From Flavobacteriales bacterium UBA979 (GTDB lineage: Bacteria > Bacteroidota > Bacteroidia > Flavobacteriales_D > Sanyastnellaceae), in NCBI GenBank assembly GCA_002292325.1, contig DBBR01000077.1:6531-70530 (forward strand): DNA of 64,000 nucleotides, read 5' to 3'. The position numbers were made by a program, and so were the translations under genes. This document shows positions 51,946 to 60,986 of this stretch, one piece after another. Every line of letters starts with the position of its first letter. Position 1 is the first letter of the stretch. Below the pieces are notes generated by a model. That model was not told the DNA's origin. It searched no databases and saw nothing but the letters and a program-made list of their open reading frames with translations.

Positions 51946-52809
51946 TTAAGACGCGCCTTCGGAATCTTGAAGAGCGCGGGGACCACGCACCAAAAACCAA
52001 GGATTGAGTAATTCTTTCCGATTGTAGGTCAGTACATACTTGGTTTCCCAATTCATCACTTCACAACCAGCTGCCAAGCAGACAGCTTGGCCAGCGGCGG
52101 TGTCCCACTCCATCGTCGGAGCAAACCGCGGATAGCAGTCAGCGAATCCGGCCGCCACCATGCACATTTTGAGCGAGCTTCCCCGCGATATCAAATCTAC
52201 CGAGCCATGCAATGCACGCAGTTCATCAATGAATTCCTCTGTCTCCGGTGACATGTGACTTCGGCTCGCTACCGCCGTGAACGGGCGATCCACCGATGGC
52301 TGAGGCATTGGCTGCGCTATCTCTTTCCATTCATCGAGATGCCAATGCGCAAGCCCCCCTTCCGCGAAGCATGCCCCATTGAACTCATCCCCATAAAAGA
52401 GTTGTCCTTTCGCGGGTGCATATACCACACCCAGCACAGGCACACCGTTTTCAACCAATGCGATGTTGACCGTAAATTCTCCGTTTCGCTTGATGAATTC
52501 TTTAGTACCATCGATCGGGTCAATGATCCATAATCTGGCCCAATCCTTTCGCTCTTGGTACGGAATGGATCGCCCTTCCTCGGAAAGCATCGGAATGTTC
52601 GTCCCCCTTAGGTGAGATTTAATTTCTTCATGCGATGCGACATCTGCACGTGTCAGCGGGCTGTCATCCCCTTTGATTGTTACATCAAAATCACCTGAGT
52701 CATAAATCTCCATGATCACTTGACCCGCCGTTACGGCTGCTTGCAAAGTCACTTGCAGCAATTCATTCATCCTGGAACTCGACAGGCTCTTTACCCTTTC
52801 CATTTTCAT
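51946..52809 (-). CDS. cysQ: 3'(2'),5'-bisphosphate nucleotidase CysQ
   Basis: 287 residues from the ATG at 52809, which follows the lytic transglycosylase TGA by one base. A TTG at 52818 and further ATGs exist. Inositol-monophosphatase-type fold with metal motifs IIDPIDGTKEFI and EWDTAAGQAVCLAAG, the short FIG superfamily pattern of CysQ. It hydrolyses 3'-phosphoadenosine-5'-phosphate from sulfate assimilation. No sulfur assimilation genes are adjacent. Confidence 0.93.
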   Translation of the reverse strand: MKMERVKSLSSSRMNELLQVTLQAAVTAGQVIMEIYDSGDFDVTIKGDDSPLTRADVASHEEIKSHLRGTNIPMLSEEGRSIPYQERKDWARLWIIDPIDGTKEFIKRNGEFTVNIALVENGVPVLGVVYAPAKGQLFYGDEFNGACFAEGGLAHWHLDEWKEIAQPMPQPSVDRPFTAVASRSHMSPETEEFIDELRALHGSVDLISRGSSLKMCMVAAGFADCYPRFAPTMEWDTAAGQAVCLAAGCEVMNWETKYVLTYNRKELLNPWFLVRGPRALQDSEGAS

Positions 52810-52810
52810 T

Positions 52811-53734
52811 TCATTCAATCGGCAGATCGATGGCGACAGAATCGCCCGGCGCGATGGTCAAACGGTCCGAACGAAGCCACGGGTTCAAGATTTTGAGTGA
52901 TTTTAAATTCGCCCCTTCTTGCAGCGCAAAAGCTGCTGCATCTTCTATGGACGATGTCACCCAGACTGTTCGCGTCTCGTGGGGACGGTATAGCGCATCT
53001 TCGTCAATGGAAAATCCAAAAGATTCGGGTGCTTCAAAAATGGCCTTGATCGCGAGCAAACGATAAACGTATCGAGCGGTTTCTGAATTCAGGTGCAATT
53101 CCCAGTAGGTTCCAACTCCTTGTTTTTCCATTGCCTTTCGGACGCCCGCTTTACCCATATTGTAGGATGCTGCTGCAAGGGCCCAGCTTCCAAATTCTTC
53201 CCTGGATTCTAGCAAATAAGTACAGGCCGCTTGGGTCGCCTTAGCAACGTGGTAGCGCTCGTCTATTTCTTTCGTCACCTTTAGCCCGTACTGCGGGGCC
53301 GTTCCTTTCATGAACTGCCAAAACCCCGTTGCTCCGGCAGGCGAAACAACCTGGGCCAGGCCACTTTCAATGATAGCGAGGTACTTCATGTCCTCCGGCA
53401 AACCGTTTTCGCGCAGAATGGGCTCGATGATGGGGAACCACCGTGCTGCGCGTTTAAAATACAGCATGGTTGAGCTGTGATGGTACGTATTGACAATGAG
53501 TTCCCGGTCCAATTGATCCCGCACACCGAAGGCATCCATTGGCACCGTTTCTCCTGCCAAATCCTCCCGATTCGGCAATTGAGGCGCTTCATTTTGTGTC
53601 CACGTAACCCGCTCCGATGGCTTGTGTCCATCGGTCAATGTAGGATTTGAAACCAACGCCGTGAGTCCGATTACAAAAACCAAACAAGCAGCAGACTTTG
53701 CCAAAATCGAACGCTCCTTCTTCCAAGAATTCAT
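52811..53734 (-). CDS. lytic transglycosylase, SLT/MltD type, with a LysM-like C-terminus
   Basis: 307 residues from the ATG at 53734; the frame begins at a GTG at 53743. A membrane/signal segment at about 11-30, then the transglycosylase core with catalytic E123 in YLAIIESGLAQVVSPAGATG and the downstream AAASYNMGKAGVRKAM. The C-terminal 50 residues (VTSSIEDAAAFALQEGANLK to APGDSVAIDLPI) resemble a LysM peptidoglycan-binding repeat. It cleaves the glycan of peptidoglycan, making 1,6-anhydro ends. Start chosen by the signal peptide. Confidence 0.9.
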   Translation of the reverse strand: MNSWKKERSILAKSAACLVFVIGLTALVSNPTLTDGHKPSERVTWTQNEAPQLPNREDLAGETVPMDAFGVRDQLDRELIVNTYHHSSTMLYFKRAARWFPIIEPILRENGLPEDMKYLAIIESGLAQVVSPAGATGFWQFMKGTAPQYGLKVTKEIDERYHVAKATQAACTYLLESREEFGSWALAAASYNMGKAGVRKAMEKQGVGTYWELHLNSETARYVYRLLAIKAIFEAPESFGFSIDEDALYRPHETRTVWVTSSIEDAAAFALQEGANLKSLKILNPWLRSDRLTIAPGDSVAIDLPIE

Positions 53735-53777
53735 TGTATTCACGTTGAAATTATTCCAAATGGGGTTCCCTAGCTAT

Positions 53778-54347
53778 TCATTTAAAAGGCCATCCACCTG
53801 CTTTCAACGAAGGCGCTATGGCATCCTTTTCAGATAAAAAAGGCCCCCCCTCGGGCATAACAAATCCGGCTGGTTCCCACGTTATATCTAAATCTGGATC
53901 GTTCCAAAGAATGGACCCCTCCGATTCCGGATGGTAAGAAGCCGTGCATCGGTATTCTACCACCGCGTGATCGGTCAACGCCAAAAACCCATGCGCAAAC
54001 CCCACGGGAATCCACAATTGGCAGCCATTCTCATTGGACAATTCACATGCGTACCATTCCCCTCGCGTGGGAGAGGAAGCTCGCACATCCACCGCTACAT
54101 CCAAGATCCTTCCGGACACTGCTCGAACCAACTTTCCTTGCGCATGTGGATCCCGCTGATAGTGGAGGCCACGCAACGTGCCTGCCTTCGAAATGGAGAG
54201 GTTTTCCTGAATAAATTTGAGCGAATTCCCCGAATCGTCACACACCATTCCATCCCGCCATGTTTCCCAAAACACTCCGCGATCGTCCCGAAATTGACGA
54301 GGTGTTAGTTTCAAAAGTCCGTTCAGAGGCAACGCTTCAATGTCCAT
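53778..54347 (-). CDS. rfbC: dTDP-4-dehydrorhamnose 3,5-epimerase
   Basis: 189 residues. Cupin fold with the catalytic histidine H62 in LRGLHYQRDPHAQGK and the C-terminal VEYRCTASYHPESEGSILWN. It is the second step from dTDP-4-keto-6-deoxyglucose to dTDP-rhamnose. rfbA, rfbB and rfbD are not in the window. It starts one base after the Wza-like gene stop, so both belong to one glycan operon. Confidence 0.93.
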   Translation of the reverse strand: MDIEALPLNGLLKLTPRQFRDDRGVFWETWRDGMVCDDSGNSLKFIQENLSISKAGTLRGLHYQRDPHAQGKLVRAVSGRILDVAVDVRASSPTRGEWYACELSNENGCQLWIPVGFAHGFLALTDHAVVEYRCTASYHPESEGSILWNDPDLDITWEPAGFVMPEGGPFLSEKDAIAPSLKAGGWPFK

Positions 54348-54348
54348 A

Positions 54349-55158
54349 TCAATTGGGGTTGACTATGAATGCATAGAAGAAGGTCAGCGTCGAAATCAAC
54401 GATGCGATCGGGGTCAAACTTTCCGTTGCTTCCCGTACGAGCTGTGGCAATGGCTCGACATAAATGACATCATATGCTTGCACCACTACGTTCGCAGCGT
54501 CCAATCCATCAATCGTCGACAAATCCATTTTGTACACCTCATTGCCGGATGCCGATCGCCGGATCAACTTCACTTTCGAAGCATTCGCCCGACCCCCAAG
54601 GCCGCCGGTCGTCGCCAAGACTTCAAGCAAGGTCGTATTCATGTTAGCCAAGGTAACAACCGAAGCCCTTCCTGACTCACCGGGAAATATGTACACTCGG
54701 TTGTTCTGAACGCGCAATATCACGAACGGTTCAATGTAAAAACTCGCATATGCCTCTTCCAATAATTCCTCTGCTTCTTCGATGGTCAATCCTTCCAAAC
54801 GGATGTTACCAAGCTCCGGCAGTTCAATCAGACCATCGGGTTTGACCAAGTAACTCATTCCTCCCTGCCCATTCATCTGCTGGTTCATCTGCTGATTCAT
54901 CTGCTGGTTGCCACTTCCATTTGAACCTCCTGCAGTGACTTGATTCAGGCGTTGCCCTTTGTTGGAAAAAAGTTGAAACCGCAGCATATCGTTCGGTGCG
55001 ATGCGGTAACCACTGGACTCCATCTCCTCCAGAGGTGAGAAGTCGAAGTCATCTCCGGTTCTGAACATGATGTCCCGGTTGATTGTGCAACCGGATAAAA
55101 AAAGGATGATCAGCCCCAAGAGGCCCCATTGCGTGCTGAAAATGTTTGGCATTGTCAT
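54349..55158 (-). CDS. polysaccharide export outer-membrane lipoprotein, Wza-like
   Basis: 269 residues. The lipoprotein signal ends in LFLSGCTINR (C24). The export domain (YRIAPNDMLRFQLFSNKGQR, LVKPDGLIELPELGNIRLEG) is followed by SLBB-type repeats and a C-terminal membrane helix (SLTPIASLISTLTFFYAFIV) that may line the octameric pore. A short low-complexity insert with repeated NQQM (about residues 95-110) interrupts the export domain. rfbC follows by one base. The cluster suggests rhamnose-containing exported polysaccharide. Confidence 0.88.
   Translation of the reverse strand: MTMPNIFSTQWGLLGLIILFLSGCTINRDIMFRTGDDFDFSPLEEMESSGYRIAPNDMLRFQLFSNKGQRLNQVTAGGSNGSGNQQMNQQMNQQMNGQGGMSYLVKPDGLIELPELGNIRLEGLTIEEAEELLEEAYASFYIEPFVILRVQNNRVYIFPGESGRASVVTLANMNTTLLEVLATTGGLGGRANASKVKLIRRSASGNEVYKMDLSTIDGLDAANVVVQAYDVIYVEPLPQLVREATESLTPIASLISTLTFFYAFIVNPN
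54871..54909 (-). repeat. 12-base tandem repeat encoding Asn-Gln-Gln-Met units
   Basis: Three copies of CTGCTGGTTCAT with two substitutions, in frame inside the Wza-like gene. A short coding microsatellite. Confidence 0.7.
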
Positions 55159-55265
55159 GCGTTGTGGTGTATCGTCGTGTCGTGAATTCTCCCCTCAGAT
55201 GAGGTTCAAAACCGCTGCAAATTACCAATGAATTTCGCACCTCCCACATTGGACCGGAACAACGG

Positions 55266-55273
55266 TATCTTTG
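55266..55273 (+). promoter_or_regulatory. -7 element TATCTTTG, 4 bases before ATG 55278
   Basis: Exact TAnnTTTG, followed by CCCC and the ATG. Clearest example in the window of the leaderless pattern. Confidence 0.6.
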
Positions 55274-55277
55274 CCCC

Positions 55278-55799
55278 ATGTTGCAGAGCTCCTCGCATCG
55301 ATTACGGGCCATGGAACCCGAGGATTTGGATCTTCTTTTCCAACTTGAGAATTCAACTGAAGAGTGGTGGATGGGCGCCCAGCTTGCTCCATTGAATAAA
55401 GCCACATTGCAGCGTTACATTAACGGAGACCATGACTTGTACCGCGATTTACAATTGAGGCTGATCGTCGAAACAACCGAGGGGGTGGCGGTTGGTGCGG
55501 TTGACTTGTACCAACTCGACCCGAGAAATCGCCGCGCGGGTGTTGGGGTGGCAATCGCCCCGGGCCACCGCCAGGCTGGGCATGCCAAAGCAGGTCTTCA
55601 GCTCCTCGTTGATTATGCGACAGAACATTTAGGACTTCATCAACTTTGGGCCGAAATACCTGCGGTGAATGATCCCAGCTTGCGTTTGTTCGAGGGAGCA
55701 GGCTTCGCGAAAGGTGGTCGCTTCAACGATTGGATCCGCCATGACCAAGGCTGGAAAGATGCCATCTGGGTTCAACGCATCTCCACTCACCATGAATAA
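55278..55799 (+). CDS. GNAT family N-acetyltransferase
   Basis: 173 residues, a single GNAT domain: HRLRAMEPEDLDLLFQLEN (alpha 1), GAVDLYQLDPRNRRAGVGVA with the acetyl-CoA loop IAPGHRQAGHAKAGLQLLVD, and LRLFEGAGFAKGGRFNDW. The substrate is not predictable; RimJ/RimL-type acyl acceptors are possible. Its end overlaps the mltG start by 8 bases, so the two are in one transcript. Confidence 0.88.
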   Translation: MLQSSSHRLRAMEPEDLDLLFQLENSTEEWWMGAQLAPLNKATLQRYINGDHDLYRDLQLRLIVETTEGVAVGAVDLYQLDPRNRRAGVGVAIAPGHRQAGHAKAGLQLLVDYATEHLGLHQLWAEIPAVNDPSLRLFEGAGFAKGGRFNDWIRHDQGWKDAIWVQRISTHHE

Positions 55800-56760
55800 A
55801 CGATTGAGAAACTTGCTCCTCATTTGGGGGCTGGCAGCCACGGCCTCTGGAATTTGGGGAATTGCCAAGTATCAACTCTGGACAGCGCCTGTTGGCCCCT
55901 CTTCCAACTGGTGCTTGGATGTTCAACCGGGTACAAATGCCATGGAAGCATTGAAGGAGTCGCATCCGGAGGTCGCAGCGGTCATTGATTGGCGCGGATG
56001 GAGCATTTACCCGGGTCGCTACTGCACGGTCGGCACCCAACCCGCCAATCAGATTGCCCGGCGAATCGCTACCGGTCAACGCGAAGAAGTCAGTTTGCCC
56101 GTCCCCTCCAAACGAACCGTTGCTGAAATTGCGGGCCATCTGGCTCCGCGAATCTGGGCCGACAGCGCTTCCATCGTCGCAGCCCTTGATTCAGACAGCA
56201 TGCGCTGGCAAATCATCCCCAACACCTACCGCGTCTATTGGGAGTGCGACGGGGAGCAATTGGCCCATCGGCTGAGAACAGAAAGCCAAAATTGGTGGAC
56301 CACCAGGCGCCTCAAACAAGCCTGGAGCATGGGGCTCACACAGCAAGAAGTGGTCACACTTGCCTCCATTGTTCAAGAGGAAACAGCCTCCTTGAAGGAA
56401 GCCCCCCGTGTGGCAGGACTCTACTTGAACCGGTTGAAGAAGAAAATGCTCTTGCAGGCCGATCCAACTCTGAAATTTGCCCTGGGAGATTGGGGCTTAC
56501 GCAGACTGTTGGATGAGGATAAAAAAGTCACTTCACCCTACAATACCTACCGAAATCCAGGTCTTCCACCCGGTCCAATTCGCATTCCTGAACCAATGTA
56601 CATCGAAGCTGTTCTCTTTTCCGAGAAACACAATTTTCTGTACATGTGCGCCAAACCAGATGGATCGGGAACCCACGCCTTCGCGAGGAACTATACACAA
56701 CACCTGCGCAATGCGCGGGAATACCAAGCCATGTTGAACCGTGAACGCATCTACCGCTAA
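55792..56760 (+). CDS. mltG: endolytic transglycosylase MltG
   Basis: 322 residues from the ATG at 55792, just before the GNAT stop (8-base overlap); the frame is open upstream. One N-terminal membrane helix (about 8-25). The YceG fold ends in the catalytic region LASIVQEETASLKEAPRVAG with catalytic glutamate E197 and the signature NRLKKKMLLQADPTLKFALG. MltG cuts nascent peptidoglycan glycan strands to set their length. The DUF5916 gene follows 12 bases later. Confidence 0.92.
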   Translation: MNKRLRNLLLIWGLAATASGIWGIAKYQLWTAPVGPSSNWCLDVQPGTNAMEALKESHPEVAAVIDWRGWSIYPGRYCTVGTQPANQIARRIATGQREEVSLPVPSKRTVAEIAGHLAPRIWADSASIVAALDSDSMRWQIIPNTYRVYWECDGEQLAHRLRTESQNWWTTRRLKQAWSMGLTQQEVVTLASIVQEETASLKEAPRVAGLYLNRLKKKMLLQADPTLKFALGDWGLRRLLDEDKKVTSPYNTYRNPGLPPGPIRIPEPMYIEAVLFSEKHNFLYMCAKPDGSGTHAFARNYTQHLRNAREYQAMLNRERIYR

Positions 56761-56772
56761 GGGCAAAACAAG

Positions 56773-59148
56773 ATGAGAGGAAGAGGAAACTACTGGGCAA
56801 CCTGCGTCACCATTGCACTGACCGCTTGCTCTGTCGCTTCAGCGCAAAACATCGATCAACGACGGGCACTTGGGCAACGGATTACCACGCCCATTGCCCT
56901 CGATGGCCAACTTGACGATGAAGCATGGGACATGATTCCTGTGCAGGGCGATTTCACACAGTATTCTCCCAACCCCGGGGCAGATCCTAACCAGCAAACC
57001 TCGGTGCGATTCGGTTACGATGACAACGCCTTGTACATCGGAGCTCGCATGTGGGATGATTCTCCAGATTCGATTCTCCATCAATTAAGTGAGCGGGACC
57101 GCACGATGAACACGGACGAGTTTGGAATCTGGTTCAGCCCGTTCAATGATGGCCTCAACGCCGTGCGGTTCATTACGACACCTGATGGAATCCAAATTGA
57201 TCAGAAAATCTCAACGACGGGAGATGACTCATCCTGGGATGCGGTGTGGGATGTGGTGTGCCGGATAGATTCCTTGGGATGGGTAGCTGAATTTAGAATT
57301 CCTTGGATGGCGTTTCGATTTCCGGAGCGAGCCCAACAGTCATGGGGCATGAACATGTACCGAAGCGTTCGTCGCCTGCGGGAGGAAAGCGTTTGGAATC
57401 CCATGGATCCAACCCAGCGTCTCCTCAACCAAGGCGGCATGCTCGAGGGCATCGATGGAATTGTCCCTCCCTTGCGGCTCAGCCTTTTTCCATATCTCAG
57501 CGCATACCAAGATTGGAACAGCGCTGAAACCGCGCAATCTTACAACGGCGGAATGGACATGAAAGTGGGAATCGGAAACGCGTTCACCTTGGACATGACG
57601 TTGATCCCCGACTTTGGCCAGGTCGTCACGGACAACTTGGTGCTCAACTTGTCTCCTTTCGAAATTCGGTTCAATGAAAACAGGCAGTTTTTCAAAGAAG
57701 GGACGGAACTCTTCAATAAAAGTGGCATTTTTTATTCGAGAAGAATCGGAGAAGAAGGCCGGCTTTTGAATGCGTCAAAAATCTCAGGACGTTTTTCCAA
57801 TGGGCTGGGTTTGGGGCTTTTGCAAGCTGTCGCCACCGCGCAAGAGGACACTTCGCTCGTCTCCTACACTGTAGCTGTTGTAGATCAAAACTTACCGAAC
57901 AATGGATTTGCTACCACAACCACCAGCCTGGTAACCCGGGAAGGCGCAGGATATGATGCATGGGTCCAAGCATCTGATTTCGAACTCCGAAATCCTGCGA
58001 ATACGTGGGCACTGAAAGGAGGTGGATCATTCAATCAAAAGTTTGATGCAGATTCTCTCAATGACGATGAAGGCCACATGTGGAATTTAGCCGTTAGCAA
58101 AATGGCCGGCAACTTCACCTTCGACCTCGGGCATTTCGTGGAATCCGCTCATTATGATCCCAATGACCTCGGTTATTTGCAAGCTCCCAATGAAGTAGCA
58201 ACCTTCCTCAACATCGATTATGGCATGTTCGAACCGAGGGGGCGATGGAATCGCATCAAATGGTCATTTGAGGCGTCCTATAATCAAATCGAAGCGCCTA
58301 GGCTGTTCAATAATTGGTTCCTATCTGCTTCTTGCAGAGCGACAACCCGCCAATTCAATACATGGAACCTGGAGGTGAATTCACAGCCGGTGGATGGGAA
58401 CAACTACTTTGCTTCCCGTATCGAAGGGCGAATTTGGCAAGAGCCCGCCTGGTACAGCATCAATGGCTGGTATAGCAGCGACTATCGAAAGCAATTCGCC
58501 ATTGATTTGGGTTACTGGCACGCAGGAGGAGGGACCTACCGAGATTGGAAGGAAAACACCTACCGCTTGGCACCTCGCTTTCGATTCAATGATCGCCTGA
58601 TGATGACATACGTTTGGAAGCTTACGGACCGAAATCAAGAGCGAGGTTGGGCTTTTCTGGATACCCTCGAATCGGGCGAGCTTACGAGTATTTTTGGCAA
58701 GCGAGAAAACACCGAACTAACCCAAGTTCTCAATCTCTCGTACATCTTTACAAATCGCATGAGCTTGACATCTCGGGTGCGTCATGCATGGAGCCAAGTC
58801 ATGTATGATTCATTTTATGAGCTGCCCAGCTCAGGCAGTCTTGACCCCGCTCCGTACAACTCCGATTATGCCCCTAGCGATTACGACTTGAATTATAACG
58901 CTTGGAGCATTGACCTCGTCTACCAATGGAATTTTGCTCCAGGTTCAGAAGTGAATGTCGTTTGGAAAAACCAATTGTTTCAGCAAACGCAGGCAGGTGA
59001 AATCCCGGGATATGCGTTGCCCCAAACCTACGGAAACAACTTCGCGCAAATGCTTGAGTCAGGATTCTTTAATAGCCTGTCAATCAGACTTGTATCGTTT
59101 ATTGATTACAGTAGATTAAAGCAAGGTCTGCGAGGATTTGAGAAATGA
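56773..59148 (+). CDS. DUF5916 outer-membrane protein with CBM9-like N-terminal domain
   Basis: 791 residues with a signal peptide to about SVASAQ (residue 24). The first domain (about 40-215: PIALDGQLDDEAWDMIPVQG, YIGARMWDDSPDSIL) is a carbohydrate-binding family 9-like sandwich. The rest is a large barrel (DUF5916: FPYLSAYQDWNS, TLIPDFGQVVTDNLVLNL, NENRQFFKEGTELFNK). A broadly distributed Bacteroidota family with no assigned role. It is the last gene of a GNAT-mltG-DUF5916 run, but a functional link is unproven. Confidence 0.85.
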   Translation: MRGRGNYWATCVTIALTACSVASAQNIDQRRALGQRITTPIALDGQLDDEAWDMIPVQGDFTQYSPNPGADPNQQTSVRFGYDDNALYIGARMWDDSPDSILHQLSERDRTMNTDEFGIWFSPFNDGLNAVRFITTPDGIQIDQKISTTGDDSSWDAVWDVVCRIDSLGWVAEFRIPWMAFRFPERAQQSWGMNMYRSVRRLREESVWNPMDPTQRLLNQGGMLEGIDGIVPPLRLSLFPYLSAYQDWNSAETAQSYNGGMDMKVGIGNAFTLDMTLIPDFGQVVTDNLVLNLSPFEIRFNENRQFFKEGTELFNKSGIFYSRRIGEEGRLLNASKISGRFSNGLGLGLLQAVATAQEDTSLVSYTVAVVDQNLPNNGFATTTTSLVTREGAGYDAWVQASDFELRNPANTWALKGGGSFNQKFDADSLNDDEGHMWNLAVSKMAGNFTFDLGHFVESAHYDPNDLGYLQAPNEVATFLNIDYGMFEPRGRWNRIKWSFEASYNQIEAPRLFNNWFLSASCRATTRQFNTWNLEVNSQPVDGNNYFASRIEGRIWQEPAWYSINGWYSSDYRKQFAIDLGYWHAGGGTYRDWKENTYRLAPRFRFNDRLMMTYVWKLTDRNQERGWAFLDTLESGELTSIFGKRENTELTQVLNLSYIFTNRMSLTSRVRHAWSQVMYDSFYELPSSGSLDPAPYNSDYAPSDYDLNYNAWSIDLVYQWNFAPGSEVNVVWKNQLFQQTQAGEIPGYALPQTYGNNFAQMLESGFFNSLSIRLVSFIDYSRLKQGLRGFEK

Positions 59149-59169
59149 CCCCCTCTCCACGGAAATGCT

Positions 59170-60894
59170 TCATTTGAAGGAAACGGTCCCGCTCCACTCT
59201 ACCCGGTTGCCCGCAGCATCCGTTGCCCAAATTTCCAAGGCTTGCTTCGTCGCTCTTCGGTGCTTTTGATCGCTGCATTCGTACCAAATTCGCTCACGCT
59301 TCGGATCCCAACGGAAAAGGATCCACTCTCCGTCCAATCGCGCTCCGTATGTTTCAATACCCGATAATTGGTCGGACAAATCAAACCTCAATTCTCCCAC
59401 ACCTCGCACCTCAAGCTCATTTGAATCGGATGTTCGGTATTGGCGATGTGGCCTTAAAAGTGGCGCGATTGTATCACGCACCAATTGATAAATCCCACAT
59501 GTTTTGGTTTCAAAAGAAAAAACATCCCCCCGCATCGTCCTCCCCGTGTATACACCTTCAATTCGACCGGCTTGATCCATTCGCACGGCGATCACTTTGT
59601 CTCGCATTCCAGAATCCAAAGGCAATTCAACGCTAAGCGGCAAGGAGGCCGGAACGCCCTGAGGACCAATTTGCCACCTTGCTTCAAGGCCTTGCCGAAA
59701 CTGCAGCTCCAATGGAAATGCAAAGTCGTCGTAAAATACGTGCGCAGATCCCGAGGCTGAGGCCATTCCATTCCGAACCGCGAACGGCTCATCGTACCGG
59801 TACAGCCCTGTATCCTTTTCAGTCACTGGCGGCGCAAAAAGAAGATGCCAGCGCTCCTTCGACCCATTGCCATGCACATCCCATATCCTTAACTCAATGT
59901 CGCGAGCCAGCGAATCTCCACCGTCCAGTACGTCACTTGTCCGATAGGCCTCATAAATCGGCAATCGATTCCCCGGAAGCCTGTGCATGCGATGCACCTG
60001 TTCACCCGTGCGGTCCCAGGCATCATACACTGCATGGGCGTTCATATCGCGGTTCACGGAAAAATCCAAAGTGTCCAGTTCCCAGGCAAACCAAAGCATT
60101 CGATCCACGTACAACTCTGCCCGATATATCCCACATCGGTTAGTGGCCCCTTCCAAACGATCCAACGCCTCGAGACCCAGTCGGGCCTTTCCCTCAATCC
60201 GAATCGTCTGAGCCCCGGGACTGAAGCGGACCGGACGGTTGGAGCCATTCACTTGCGAGCCGTTCACAGGAAGGACCCACAACCCCTGCAATTCTGGAGC
60301 CACCGCATCCGGCACATCAAATCCCCAAAATAACGGGTTGATCGGATGTTGCGTTTTCGTGTCACGGACTTCAAAATGCAAGTGCGGTCCGCCACTGCTT
60401 CCCGAATTTCCCGACCACCCAATGGTATCTCCTTGCACAAACTTAAAAGCCCTCTTGGGACGTTCGTCTATTGAAAAACGCTGGCTGGCATACTGCTGCT
60501 CAACCACCCACTGCTCCAAAGTCGGCGCAAAATGCTGCAAATGCGCATAAACCGTGGTCAAACCTTGGGGGTCAGACAAATAAATCGCTCGACCATACCC
60601 GTAGGGAGAAACCTTCACCCGAGCAATCACCCCATCACTGGCGGCAAGCACAGGAAGCCCTTTTCTCCCCTCGGTTTTAAAATCCAACCCCGTATGAAAA
60701 TGATCTTGGCGCAGTTCTCCGAAGTTACCCGCTAGAACCAAGGGAATATCCAGCGGTGCATTGAGCCCTTCAAACTGGCCAAAAACAGGCGGAAGCCCTG
60801 CCTCTTGGGCCATCGAAAACTCAGGCTTCAAACCGAGCATGGCCGACCATCCAAGGAAAATCAGCAACCCGAGTCCACGGGGTTTTTCGTTCAT
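59170..60894 (-). CDS. M23 family metallopeptidase (LytM-type)
   Basis: 574 residues from the ATG at 60894 (an ATG at 60900 is possible). Signal peptide to about FSMAQ (residue 30). The M23 domain (about 50-185) has zinc ligands H67 and D71 in HFHTGLDF and the catalytic HLHFEV motif. The C-terminal 380 residues are repeated beta-sandwich-like regions of unknown function (VHRMHRLPGNRLPIYEAYRT, WIRFDLSDQ-like stretches). M23 enzymes cleave peptidoglycan cross-bridges or regulate amidases. A -7 element lies just upstream. Confidence 0.88.
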   Translation of the reverse strand: MNEKPRGLGLLIFLGWSAMLGLKPEFSMAQEAGLPPVFGQFEGLNAPLDIPLVLAGNFGELRQDHFHTGLDFKTEGRKGLPVLAASDGVIARVKVSPYGYGRAIYLSDPQGLTTVYAHLQHFAPTLEQWVVEQQYASQRFSIDERPKRAFKFVQGDTIGWSGNSGSSGGPHLHFEVRDTKTQHPINPLFWGFDVPDAVAPELQGLWVLPVNGSQVNGSNRPVRFSPGAQTIRIEGKARLGLEALDRLEGATNRCGIYRAELYVDRMLWFAWELDTLDFSVNRDMNAHAVYDAWDRTGEQVHRMHRLPGNRLPIYEAYRTSDVLDGGDSLARDIELRIWDVHGNGSKERWHLLFAPPVTEKDTGLYRYDEPFAVRNGMASASGSAHVFYDDFAFPLELQFRQGLEARWQIGPQGVPASLPLSVELPLDSGMRDKVIAVRMDQAGRIEGVYTGRTMRGDVFSFETKTCGIYQLVRDTIAPLLRPHRQYRTSDSNELEVRGVGELRFDLSDQLSGIETYGARLDGEWILFRWDPKRERIWYECSDQKHRRATKQALEIWATDAAGNRVEWSGTVSFK

Positions 60895-60908
60895 CAACAT
60901 GAGGATTG

Positions 60909-60916
60909 CAAAACTA
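60909..60916 (-). promoter_or_regulatory. -7 element TAGTTTTG for the M23 peptidase gene
   Basis: Exact TAnnTTTG on the minus strand, 8 bases before the ATG at 60900 and 14 before that at 60894. Confidence 0.5.
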
Positions 60917-60940
60917 ACATAGGAACCCAACGCGAAATAC

Positions 60941-60971
60941 TATGAATTCGCACTTGCAGTCCGTAAGTTTG
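60941..60971 (+). promoter_or_regulatory. promoter TATG-N19-TAAGTTTG for the zap-rny unit
   Basis: A -33-like TATG at 60941-60944, 19 bases, then an exact -7 TAAGTTTG at 60964-60971. It predicts a leader of about 12 bases before the ATG at 60987. Confidence 0.55.
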
Positions 60972-60986
60972 TAATGAACCACGGAA

